NCBI GenBank assembly: GCA_037043235.1
Contig: JAWRVZ010000088.1
Span: 1,054,001 to 1,118,000, forward strand
From: Rhodeus uyekii
Lineage: Eukaryota > Chordata > Actinopteri > Cypriniformes > Acheilognathidae
DNA length: 64,000 nt
Direction of reading: 5' to 3'
Made by a program: the position numbers and the translations under genes
In this document: piece by piece, positions 45,148 to 55,562 of the stretch
Position numbering within the stretch: position 1 is the first letter of the stretch
Layout of the letters: the number at the start of each line of letters is the position of its first letter
The notes under the pieces: model-generated
The model's database searches: none
What the model saw: only the letters and a program-made list of their open reading frames with translations
Told to the model about the DNA's origin: nothing

Positions 45148-48100
45148 ATGGATCCAGCAGAAAGTGACACAACAAAGACAATGGATAGACCCCGCCGCAG
45201 GACTAATTTGCCCTCTCACCTTGATGATTATGAGGTTGGCTACCGACCAGCTGAGGACCCTCCTCCTAAAGCTTCTTCCCACTGTACCAGTCGCCCAAGA
45301 AGCAGCTCGAGGAAAACGTCTCACAGCGGCGCAAGCTCTCACTCCAGGTCAAGTAGGCGCTCTATTACCTCCACTGGTGTTTATCTTCCAACAGAACTCT
45401 CTAGTGTCCAGACTGCTATTTTGGAGGAGAAGATTAAACAGAGGCAGTTAGACAGTCTTCGGCAGCAGGTCGAGGAGGACTCACTGGCCGACGTGGAATA
45501 CCAGCGGCTACAGGCTCAAGCCAAAGAAGCCCAGCGTATGCAAGAGGAAGCCCTCACAGCAAAGGAGGCTTTATCCAAGCATCTTGAAAGACAGCGTAAG
45601 CTGCAACAAGCAGAGACTGAACTCGAGGTAGCGAAGCTTGTGTCCTGCATGCTTATTAAAGACTCTGGTTCAACAACCCCTGTGCCTCCAGGCTCACCTG
45701 ACAGCCTTTCGCCACAACCTCAGCTTGAACATATGAGTCCACCTCGTCCATCAGACTCTCTCCCGCACCCCTCTACTCAGTCACCAGTTATTACCTCCAC
45801 TATGCAGATTCATCCAGCCGAACAGATCATTCCTGATGGTTCTTGGGTGTCTCAGTCATCACTTAGACCGCCTGCAGGTATCCAGCCTTTACCACAAACA
45901 GTCTCATCACCTGTCTTTAATGTACCTCTGGCAAACCCCATAATTGCACCAGATCGTACTGTGGTATCGAATGTGGTTCCCCAATCTCACTCAGGAGCCA
46001 CAGTCATGTCTACTGCTGCACATCCAATCAGTACAAGTACGCCATCTATGCCACAGCACCCTACCAGAACAACACTATTCCCACCTACAAGGCCATATGC
46101 GATACTGCAAACAGGAATCCCTCCTGTGACAACACATCTGCTGCAGCCCCCTACTGGCCCTAGACATGCTCCACCACTTTCAGGTGTACCCTTTACGCAT
46201 TATGGTCATCCAGCATACCCTAGTACAGAGCAACAGTTTGCATCAGCTTATGGTATTCCCCCACTCAAGTTGCCGGTGTTTGAAAGTGGTAATGAGAGTG
46301 ATTTTGCCTTATTAAAGTTGGCATTGGACAATTTGTTGAGCAATCACAGCCATCTCAGTGAGCAGTACAAATATCACGTATTGCTAAGCCATTTGACACT
46401 TCCCAGTGCTCAGCAGCTGGCTAAAGCTTATATGTACCATCCACGTCCCTATTCATCCGCACTGCAAGCTCTTCAAGACAAGTATGGCCAGCCAAGACAG
46501 CTTGTGCAGTCAGAGTTGGGAGCCATCATGAACACTTCACCAATCAGAATGGGTGATGCCAACGCGTTTGACTCATTCGCATTATCTGTTCAATCATTGG
46601 TGGGCATGCTAAGGACTCTTGAGGGCCAGAACGGTTACGAACTCCTGTGTGGCTCTCACGTGGATCGTCTGTTAAGTAAATTACCACCTGCCTACCGTGA
46701 CGGCTTTGTTGAATACTGTCTAAGCAGGGGTATTCTTCAGACAGGTACTGACAAGACCTATACACTCCCCGATTTAGCCAACTGGTTAGAGATCAAGTCT
46801 CAAGCAAAACGCATTTCCAGCCGAGCCGTATCCTTGTACCAGAGTGACTCATCCAAGTCCTATGGTAAACCCATGCCATTCACTCGTCCAAAGGAGCGAC
46901 CAACACCAGTTTTCATGTCCAATGAAAGCACCATAAGACACACTAAACCTACAGATCCAAAACACATCTCAAAGCCAAAGCCATATTGTCCCCACTGTGA
47001 TAACCGGGATCATTACCTCAATTCTTGTGAACAGTTTAAGAAGTTGAGTCCTTCTCAAATCGTCACTTGGATTAAAGAGGGAAAACGCTGCTGGAGATGT
47101 GGTCGGACACATGCAGTAGATGCTTGCAACCTCAAACGCCCTTGTAATATCTGTAAAGAGATTCATCTCACAGTTCTACATGACTCCATTAATGACACTT
47201 CCAGAGCAGTACTCATGGTGAGCTTACCACCTACCAGGGTCTACCTTGACAGACCTAACCGATCTCCCAAGGTCATGTTGAAAGTGGTTAAAGTCCTCCT
47301 CCACCATGGTCGTCACACTATGGAAACCCATGCAGTCCTGGATGATGGATCAGAGAGAACAATTGTGCTACAGCCAGTAGTTCAGCAGCTCCAGTTAACC
47401 AGTACTCCTGAATTGCTTTCCCTACAGACAATTCAACAGTGTCACGCTGAACTTGATGGGTCATCCGTCTCTTTTGAGGTGTCCTCAGTCTCCAAACCCA
47501 TGACGAAGTTCACTATACGTCATGCTTTCACTGCAACCGGTCTGTGTCTAGCAGAGCACAACTACCCAGTGACTGCCCTCCAGAATGCCTATCGGCACCT
47601 GAAGGATCTACCATTGCCTCCCGTCGATAGGGTAAAACCACTGCTCCTCATTGGGTCAGATAATCCACACCTCCTGACACCAATCCAGCCCATAAGCAAA
47701 GGCCCAATAGGAGGACCCATTGCTGTCTGCACACATCTTGGATGGTCTCTGCAGGGCCCGATGAGTCCAATACAACCTTCACGAGGGAGTCAGCAATGTC
47801 TTCACATCACGACAGGCCCAGCTCGTGATGATCTCATCCAGCATGTAGAAAGGCTCTGGCAAGTTGATACTCTCCCTTACACTGAGAAAATGGTCACCAG
47901 GTCCAAGCAGGATCGAGAGGCTTACACCCTACTCCAAAATTCCACCATCCGGGTGAATGTGGACGGTGTTCAGCGTTATGCCACACCCTTATTGAGAAGA
48001 ACATCTGGGAGTTTACTCCAGGCAGATAAAGAGACTGTGCTCCCCAGTTTACGTAGCACCGAGCGTAGGCTGGCACGGGATCCTGAGAGGGCTAAAGCCT

Positions 48101-51100
48101 ACTGTACTGAGATCCAGAAGTTGGAGGCGGCAGGTTATGTTGCCAAACTGACTCTAGAGGAGATTGACAAGAGTGCAGAGTCTTGGTACATCCCACACCA
48201 TATGGTGCATCACAATGGTAAAGACAGGATAGTCTTTAACTGTTCCTTTAAACATCAGGGACAATCTTTAAATGATCAACTGCTGCCTGGGCCTACATTG
48301 GGACCTACATTACTGGGTGTCCTCCTTCGATTCCGCCAACACCCTGTTGCTATCAGTGGGGACATCAAAGGGATGTTCCATCAGGTACGCCTACTGCCAG
48401 CCGACAAGTCAGTGCTGCGGTTCCTTTGGAGGGACATGCGCAGGGAGGTGGAACCTGATGTATATGAGTGGCAGGTACTCCCGTTTGGCACTACATGCAG
48501 CCCATGCTGTGCCATCTATGCCCTCCAACACCACGCCCAAGGACACAAAGACATGCCTGATCTAGTCAACATACTGGAACATTCATTCTATGTTGATAAT
48601 TGCCTTCACAGTACACCAACCGTAAATGAAGCCAAAGAAATAGTTGATGGACTGCGCCAAACACTCTCTGATGGAGGCTTTGAAATAAGACAATGGGCAA
48701 GCAATGTACCATCTGTGATCCAGCACCTTCCCACCGATGCAAAGTCTGCTAGTAGTGAACGTTGGTTGACACAACTAAGCAAAGACCTCCAAGAACCCAC
48801 TCTTGGGCTGCGATGGAATTGTATCAATGACACCCTGGGTTATAATTTGCGCTCTACAGAGCCTGCTGAGCCTACCATGAGGAACATGTATAGGACGCTG
48901 GCAAGTCAGTATGACCCTTTGGGGTTCATCGTCCCATTCACTACCAGGGCCAAGGTACTTATCCAAGACCTCTGGAAGCATAACCTCGGTTGGGATGACC
49001 CCATTGAACCTCTGCATTTGAGAGAACAGTGGCTTACCTGGGTGAGAGAACTACCTACTCTCCTTCAGTTGCAGTTCCCTCGAACATACACCTCAGCCTT
49101 TAATGACAACACTTCAGTCATGCGAGAGATTCATGTCTTTAGTGATGCATCAGAAAGAGCTTATGGTTCAGTGGCCTACTTGCGTACCACAGATAGTCAA
49201 GGACAGGTTACTGTCACCTTTGTGCTGGCCAGGTCAAGAGTAGCACCGAGGAAATGTCTGTCCATGCCTCGCTTGGAGCTGAGTGCAGCACTGACTGGGG
49301 CCCAGTTGGCCAAGGTGATCCAAACAGAGTTGACTATTCCTATTCACAAGGTTACTTTCTGGACTGACTCTACCACTGTATTATACTGGCTGACATCAGA
49401 GTCCTGTCGCTACAAGGTGTTTGTAGGAACACGTGTAGCAGAAATACAGACCCTCACCGATATGGCTGAATGGAGGTATGTTGAGTCGGCTCGCAACTCT
49501 GCTGACCACATCACACGAGGTCTTTCACTAACTGAGCTGGCAGGCCCTCATCAGTGGAGCTCCGGACCAGCATTCCTAAGCCAGCCAATCGACCAGTGGC
49601 CATCTACTCTCAAGACTGATAAAGAGCCAGACCTCAGCGAATTAAAGAAAGCTGCCTTCATCGGAACTGTTTCCATGCTTAATAGTTCCATACCTGATCA
49701 CAGCCAGTTCTCCACATGGCAAGAACTTGTCCAATCCACTGTTAGATCCCTGCATGGGGCGGCTGAAATAAATACTGACTCTCCCGCAACGGCTTCTGAA
49801 TACATTGAAGCAGAGAGACTCCTCCTGCTGCAGGCGCAAAGTGACTCCTTCCCGCTTGAAGTCAAGGCTTTAAAGGCTGGACAGTCAGTCCCAGCTGATA
49901 GTCGTTTGATCTCTCTCGCCCCAGAGTATGATGGGACCACTGGACTTATCCGTGTGGGTGGGCGGTTACGTCGTGCTTGTGACCTTGACCTGGAATCTGT
50001 GCACCCCATTGTGTTAGATCCAAGACATCATATCACCCTTCTGCTAATTAAAGATACCGATCAACGACTTCTTCACCCTGGCTCAGAAAGAGTTCTAGCG
50101 GAACTTCGGCGCCAGTATTGGGTGCTTCGAGGCAGAGAAGCAATTCGTAAACAGCAACGCACATGCCGAGACTGTCAGCGGTGGCGTGCCAAGCCTCAGA
50201 CCCCACGATTGGCCGATCTACCACCCTGCCGGTTAAACTTGTATAAGCCACCTTTCCATTCTACTGGTGTAGATTGCTTCGGTCCATTTGCAGTCAAGCT
50301 TGGTCGCCGTCAAGAGAAAAGATGGGGGATTATCTACAAATGTATGACAACACGCTGTGTGCATCTAGATTTATTAGAGAACCTGGACACTGATGCATTC
50401 CTGCTTTCTCTGCGTCGATTCATAGCACGACGAGGCAAGCCCATGGAACTAATTTGCGATAATGGCACTAATTTCGTTGGAGGTAATCGGGAACTACAAC
50501 AGACCTTCAATGCCATGGCACCAAAGCTTCAGGAGCTGCTAGCTGGACAGAAGATCCGATTTCGTCATAATCCACCAAGTGCCCCTCACTTCGGAGGCAC
50601 ATGGGAGCGTGAGGTGAAATCAGTTAAGACAGCACTACGTGTGATCCTGCGAGAGCAGTCAGTCCCAGAACCAGTACTGCAAACCCTTCTAGTGGAAGTA
50701 GAGAGTATCTTGAACGCCAAGCCACTTGGCTATGTATCCTCGGATGTCGCTGACTTGGATCCAGTGACTCCGAACTTACTTCTCATGGGTCGCCATGATG
50801 CCTCTTTACCACAGGTTCTGTATGATTCTAACAATTTGCTTGGTAGACGGAGATGGAGACATAGTCAGGTGCTTGCTGACCATTTCTGGACTTCCTTCAT
50901 ACGCCACTACCTTCCAGGCATGCAAGGTCGTCATAAGTGGAGGACGGATGTTAAAGAACTGACGGTAGGCCAAGTAGTGCTCATTGTCGATCCCCAACTT
51001 CCACGGGCACTCTGGCCTGTCGGCACAGTGATGGAGACCCTGGCTGGAACGGATGGTAGAGTTCGTATTGCAAGAGTCAAGGTTAAAGATAAAACTTACA

Positions 51101-51177
51101 CACGTCCAGTTGTTCGGCTGATTCCACTTCCTCACCTTGAGGATGATAATATGGACACTTCAGACAGACTTTCCTAG
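45148..51177 (+). CDS. BEL/Pao gag-pol polyprotein (2009 aa, one frame)
   Basis: Polyprotein of an LTR retrotransposon. Order, with rough residues: charged gag-like N-terminus with a Glu/Arg/Gln-rich helix (90-170); Pro/Ser-rich linker; gag core (370-560); Cys/His knuckles (CPHCDNRDHYLNSC at 614; CWRCGRTHAVDAC at 648); protease-like VLDDGSERTIV (about 731), with DDGS where many proteases have DSGS or DTGS; reverse transcriptase (GDIKGMFHQVRL near 1072; FYVDNCL near 1148, with YVDN where YxDD is canonical); RNase H (VFSDASERAYGS near 1331); integrase HHCC (from 1643) and core with Asp 1709, Asp 1771 and Glu 1820; and a C-terminal DUF5641-like segment (PRALWPVGTVME). No stop or frameshift interrupts it. 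Whether YVDN is a lineage trait or a lesion is undecided. Confidence 0.93.
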   Translation: MDPAESDTTKTMDRPRRRTNLPSHLDDYEVGYRPAEDPPPKASSHCTSRPRSSSRKTSHSGASSHSRSSRRSITSTGVYLPTELSSVQTAILEEKIKQRQLDSLRQQVEEDSLADVEYQRLQAQAKEAQRMQEEALTAKEALSKHLERQRKLQQAETELEVAKLVSCMLIKDSGSTTPVPPGSPDSLSPQPQLEHMSPPRPSDSLPHPSTQSPVITSTMQIHPAEQIIPDGSWVSQSSLRPPAGIQPLPQTVSSPVFNVPLANPIIAPDRTVVSNVVPQSHSGATVMSTAAHPISTSTPSMPQHPTRTTLFPPTRPYAILQTGIPPVTTHLLQPPTGPRHAPPLSGVPFTHYGHPAYPSTEQQFASAYGIPPLKLPVFESGNESDFALLKLALDNLLSNHSHLSEQYKYHVLLSHLTLPSAQQLAKAYMYHPRPYSSALQALQDKYGQPRQLVQSELGAIMNTSPIRMGDANAFDSFALSVQSLVGMLRTLEGQNGYELLCGSHVDRLLSKLPPAYRDGFVEYCLSRGILQTGTDKTYTLPDLANWLEIKSQAKRISSRAVSLYQSDSSKSYGKPMPFTRPKERPTPVFMSNESTIRHTKPTDPKHISKPKPYCPHCDNRDHYLNSCEQFKKLSPSQIVTWIKEGKRCWRCGRTHAVDACNLKRPCNICKEIHLTVLHDSINDTSRAVLMVSLPPTRVYLDRPNRSPKVMLKVVKVLLHHGRHTMETHAVLDDGSERTIVLQPVVQQLQLTSTPELLSLQTIQQCHAELDGSSVSFEVSSVSKPMTKFTIRHAFTATGLCLAEHNYPVTALQNAYRHLKDLPLPPVDRVKPLLLIGSDNPHLLTPIQPISKGPIGGPIAVCTHLGWSLQGPMSPIQPSRGSQQCLHITTGPARDDLIQHVERLWQVDTLPYTEKMVTRSKQDREAYTLLQNSTIRVNVDGVQRYATPLLRRTSGSLLQADKETVLPSLRSTERRLARDPERAKAYCTEIQKLEAAGYVAKLTLEEIDKSAESWYIPHHMVHHNGKDRIVFNCSFKHQGQSLNDQLLPGPTLGPTLLGVLLRFRQHPVAISGDIKGMFHQVRLLPADKSVLRFLWRDMRREVEPDVYEWQVLPFGTTCSPCCAIYALQHHAQGHKDMPDLVNILEHSFYVDNCLHSTPTVNEAKEIVDGLRQTLSDGGFEIRQWASNVPSVIQHLPTDAKSASSERWLTQLSKDLQEPTLGLRWNCINDTLGYNLRSTEPAEPTMRNMYRTLASQYDPLGFIVPFTTRAKVLIQDLWKHNLGWDDPIEPLHLREQWLTWVRELPTLLQLQFPRTYTSAFNDNTSVMREIHVFSDASERAYGSVAYLRTTDSQGQVTVTFVLARSRVAPRKCLSMPRLELSAALTGAQLAKVIQTELTIPIHKVTFWTDSTTVLYWLTSESCRYKVFVGTRVAEIQTLTDMAEWRYVESARNSADHITRGLSLTELAGPHQWSSGPAFLSQPIDQWPSTLKTDKEPDLSELKKAAFIGTVSMLNSSIPDHSQFSTWQELVQSTVRSLHGAAEINTDSPATASEYIEAERLLLLQAQSDSFPLEVKALKAGQSVPADSRLISLAPEYDGTTGLIRVGGRLRRACDLDLESVHPIVLDPRHHITLLLIKDTDQRLLHPGSERVLAELRRQYWVLRGREAIRKQQRTCRDCQRWRAKPQTPRLADLPPCRLNLYKPPFHSTGVDCFGPFAVKLGRRQEKRWGIIYKCMTTRCVHLDLLENLDTDAFLLSLRRFIARRGKPMELICDNGTNFVGGNRELQQTFNAMAPKLQELLAGQKIRFRHNPPSAPHFGGTWEREVKSVKTALRVILREQSVPEPVLQTLLVEVESILNAKPLGYVSSDVADLDPVTPNLLLMGRHDASLPQVLYDSNNLLGRRRWRHSQVLADHFWTSFIRHYLPGMQGRHKWRTDVKELTVGQVVLIVDPQLPRALWPVGTVMETLAGTDGRVRIARVKVKDKTYTRPVVRLIPLPHLEDDNMDTSDRLS

Positions 51178-51215
51178 AGATTTCAATTATCTTATCAGAT
51201 AATTGGGGGCGGCTG
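51178..51215 (+). other. Probable polypurine tract region of the BEL/Pao element
   Basis: A short non-coding stretch after the stop codon with 'gataattgggggcggctg' just before the 3' LTR; the G-rich word is the likely plus-strand primer site. Confidence 0.45.
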
Positions 51216-51883
51216 TGTCAGAAAGCCTGTCCTAGGAACGAATATTTTGTTGTTGTTGTTGGGGTCCCGGTATTAGTGACGCACACCGGTAGTCGATGAC
51301 TGTTCATCTTTATGTTGCTGACTGTGTTCCGTGTCATGCGTGCGTTCATGCACTACCTGTAAGTACATTATGTATGTTATATATTTGCGAGTAGATGCCG
51401 TGAAGATCATTAGTAATCTCCGATGTTTATATCGTTCGTGTTTTACCGTTTGTTCGGCCGTAATTTGCCGAACTAATCTGCTGAGTCATCACTAGACGCG
51501 TTGGTGTTGCTCCGATACGGCGCGCGTTACAGCGCGAGTGTTTGTTTATGTTATTGATTATGGCAGTGTGTTATTTAGTGTGATACTGTATCTCTGTCGA
51601 CTTTATTATGATTATTATAGCTGACATTTGTACAGTGTATTCGTTTACTATGTTTATTACTCATTTGTGTATACAGTTCAATGACACTGTTGTAAAATCA
51701 TTTCTCTTTATTTCCTATGTAGACCACGCATACGCACACCCATATAATCTCACAGTTATATACCTGCATCTGGATTACAAATAAATGCTTCATAACAAAA
51801 GGATCACTTCTCCATTCCTGATTCTCTGACCGGAATCTGATCCATATTTGGCCGCCTCAACCAGATAAAATCTTTAACGTAGT
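51216..51883 (+). mobile_element. 3' LTR of the BEL/Pao retroelement
   Basis: Copy of 44420-45090, shorter by 3 bases. The right flank (aaaagccaaggatg) does not match the left flank (tatactaat) of the 5' LTR. Confidence 0.85.
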
Positions 51884-52401
51884 GGAAAAGCCAAGGATGT
51901 AATTAAACCGTAAACATTTTTTTAAACTAATTACAATTTTCCAACACTTTGGGGATCAAAAAGCATAATTATAACTTATTTTTAAGTTTAAACTCTCAAA
52001 ACTTTTTAAGCTAATTAACGATAAATCTTGCTAACAATATGCTAATTCAGCAAATTCTTGCCAGCAACATGCTTATTTATGTTAAATGTTGCTAATGACT
52101 TCGGAATTCATACTAAATCTTGCTAGCAACAAGATAATTAACATTAAATCTTGCTAGCAAAATTGATCATCAATTGATTAAAGATTAAATTATGATCAAA
52201 GAACATAACGACACCTTAGTAACTGCCTAGAAACAACGCAAGGCAATAACTAACAAGAGTATATATGCTCAAGATCTAATTCTTTCCATCTATCCATCTG
52301 TAAACTTTCAAAACTTTTTAAGCTTTTACAAATAAATTTAACTTTCAGGCTAGGCTTTCTCAAGCCAACTGAAGTTTATATCATAAACTTCCTCTATCTA
52401 G

Positions 52402-52546
52402 TTATTATTATTATTATTATTAAGTTGGCTTGAGAAAGCCAACTTAGTGATATTGTATCTAAACTTATTATTATTAAGTTGGCTTGAGAAAGCCAACTTA
52501 GTGATATTGTATCTAAACTTATTATTATTATTATTATTATTATTAT
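52402..52546. repeat. Junction 2/3: stem-loop / (TTA)n minisatellite, two copies
   Basis: Same unit as 39486-39743 between CTAG of unit 2 and TC of unit 3. Confidence 0.85.
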
Positions 52547-54078
52547 TCTTCTTACCTAAAATTCTCAATGCATCTCCTCCTAGAGCTTTAAAGCTACAAC
52601 CACTAAACTCTGCTCAGACTTCAGACCTGTTCTGACTTGAGTTGCTATCCCTTTTCAGACTGATCAGACTTATGATTTTTGATAAAACTGAAGATTAAAG
52701 TCATAAAATCTCCATAGACTTTCACTAATGAAGTGAAAACTGAATTTTAGATAGAGCGTCCACTCCATCTATTGGTGACATAACAACATTACACCTGATA
52801 TATAATACATTTCAATACAGTTTGTGTGAACATGTCCATTCCAATGGGCATGCATTTTATTTTTTTAAATCCTGAAAAAAAACTTGCAATCGATTTTTTA
52901 CTTTAATTAGTAAGTTAAATCTCTCTATTTTACATACATAATATCACAAAATTACACCCCTGTCAGTGAGAGCACTGAAGTTTGAACGAATCAGAGCGCT
53001 GCAATTCAGAGCCTCAAAGCTTTTCAAAGACGCCATTACTGCTGGAGAGAGAGATCATAATCTCCTAAAATAGATTTATGTGAGACAGTTTATGATCAAA
53101 CGGAAATTGTTTCCGATTATCAAGTAACCACTGCAGCGTGTTTGCTTGAAGATTTATGCACTTATATGGCCGAATTCTGACTCTCATTCGTCTTTACTTG
53201 GCAACGGATTTTCTACTATGGGAAAGGTAAGTGAAGTTTAAACGCGCGTCCTCTCCTGGACTCGCGCCAACGTATAACCGTCTAAGCGCCTACGTTTATT
53301 TATGTACTTTATTGCTGAATTCTGACTCTCGCTCGTGTATACATAGGGAATGCAGAAACATGAATATACATTGGAAAGGCTTCCCTGAGCAGCGCGCACG
53401 CTGACTCTCTTCAAATGCAGCGTCTAACAGTCAAAGTTATTTATAACTAATTCTTGAGTATATAGTCACATTGTGTTAATTCTTTTATCTGCTTTTAACT
53501 AAAGTCTGACTCCTGTTCTCGAGTTCAAACGCGCTTCCTGAGCAGATTCGCTGATAGATCGATGTTTTGTGAACACTTAAACAAATGAAATAAGATTTTT
53601 AAGGATGCAAAAACATGGCAGATCGATTCAAACTGTAAACTGCTTGAGATTCAAAAAAACTGCATTACTCTGCTGCATTACTTGAGCAGGAATTATTTTT
53701 AAAATACTAATATTTAAGTTATTTTGTTTCCCATGGAGGAAGGCTTTATACAAATATTACATTGCGTTGATTCCTTTATCTGCTATAATTGCCGTGTTGA
53801 ACTGAAGTCTGACATGGCAGATCGAGTCAATCTGAAAACTGCTTGAGATTAGAAAAAACTGCATTACTCTCCTCATTGTACTTTAGCAGGAATTATTTTA
53901 AAAATACTAATATTTAAGTTTGTTTCCCATGAAGGAAGGATTTACATATACATCTAAAAAGTATGTATTAGAGGCTCCATATACGCGCGTCCTCCCGCAT
54001 TCGCGCGTCCACGCCTAAGCGCCTACGTTTATTTATAGCGCGTAAATTTATTCACACACATACATGCATATCTATCTA

Positions 54079-54412
54079 TGTCACAAGGCGCAGGATCGTG
54101 TGCGATGCGGAGCATACGCGGAGCCAGAAATGCAAGTAAACACTTTATTCAATAACAAAAACAAAAGCACGCGATGGTGCAAACTCAACAGAAATAACAT
54201 CCACACACGACTAGGGAACATAACATTAACAATCGACAACAGGGGAGTGAACATGGAGAACTTAAATACTGACTATGATTAACAGAAACACAAAACACCT
54301 GTGACTGATAAGTGCTAATGGGAACTGGGTGAGGTGAGATCAGGAACGGGGAACATGTGACACAGACAAGGTAAACTAAGAGTCCAGGGTGAAAACTAAC
54401 ATAAACGTGACA
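54079..54412 (-). mobile_element. Solo LTR in unit 3
   Basis: Same LTR, same internal position and same ATCTA flanks as 43537-43870, with near-identical sequence. This copy was made by duplication of the unit rather than by a new insertion. Confidence 0.8.
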
Positions 54413-54427
54413 ATCTACATCTATATT

Positions 54428-54569
54428 GTAAATATAAAGGGCTCCATATACATGCAGTGTAACTGCTGTCTGTTTTGAAAGTGGTAAGACTACATAAATA
54501 ATGCTTAATTACATCTTTAAAATAGAAATAAAACAAAGTATTATTCACAGTATCACAGTACCATTTATT

Positions 54570-54600
<31 letters not shown>

Positions 54601-54744
54601 ACACACATCTATTTAGTATATATAAAAGGCTACATATAGTGTAACTGTGGTGTAACTGCAGTCTCTTTTGAAAGTGATTAGCCTATATTAATAATGCTTA
54701 ATTACAAGTTTAAAATAGAAATAAAACAAAGTATTATTCACAGT

Positions 54745-54839
<95 letters not shown>

Positions 54840-54847
54840 CTCTATAC

Positions 54848-54889
<42 letters not shown>

Positions 54890-55010
54890 CACATCTATTT
54901 AGTATATATAAAAGGCTACATATACATGCAGTGTAACTGCAGTCTCTTTTGAAAGTGATTAGCCTATACTAATAATGCTTAATTACAGCTTTAAAATAGA
55001 AATTAAACAA
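54428..55010. repeat. Composite sub-repeats with long (TA)n and (CA)n, unit 3
   Basis: The same sub-unit as 43886-44419, about three copies, with one TA run of roughly 70 bp. Simple-sequence ORFs only. Confidence 0.85.
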
Positions 55011-55562
55011 AGTATTTTTCGCATTAGTGAAAACTGACCGTTAAAAGCCAAGGATGTAATTAAACCGTAAACATTTTTTTAAACTAATTACAATTTTCCA
55101 ACACTTTGGGGATCAAAAAGCATAATTATAACTTATTTTTAAGTTTAAACTCTCAAAACTTTTTAAGCTAATTAACGATAAATCTTGCTAACAATATGCT
55201 AATTCAGCAAATTCTTGCCAGCAACATGCTTATTTATGTTAAATGTTGCTAATGACTTCGGAATTCATACTAAATCTTGCTAGCAACAAGATAATTAACA
55301 TTAAATCTTGCTAGCAAAATTGATCATCAATTGATTAAAGATTAAATTATGATCAAAGAACATAACGACACCTTAGTAACTGCCTAGAAACAACGCAAGG
55401 CAATAACTAACAAGAGTATATATGCTCAAGATCTAATTCTTTCCATCTATCCATCTGTAAACTTTCAAAACTTTTTAAGCTTTTACAAATAAATTTAACT
55501 TTCAGGCTAGGCTTTCTCAAGCCAACTGAAGTTTATATCATAAACTTCCTCTATCTAGTTAT

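Larger units (their letters stand above)
41998..52401 (+). mobile_element. Helitron-like tandem unit 2, split by a BEL/Pao retroelement
   Basis: TC start at 41998 and stem-loop plus CTAG end at 52401. Its own sequence is 41998-44419 plus 51884-52401. It contains the solo LTR at 43537-43870 and two TA/CA sub-repeats. It shares small variants (ctgttggtaacatcacaaca; cagtatgtgtgaac) with units 5 and 6 rather than with 3 and 4. Confidence 0.6.
52547..55558 (+). mobile_element. Helitron-like tandem unit 3
   Basis: TC start, stem-loop at 55528-55548 and CTAG ending 55558. It carries the solo LTR (54079-54412) and about three TA/CA sub-repeats (54428-55010). It shares private variants with unit 4 (ctattggtgacataacaac; cagtttgtgtgaac; loss of 'ggtcta' before 'caatcgatttttt'). 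Confidence 0.6.
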
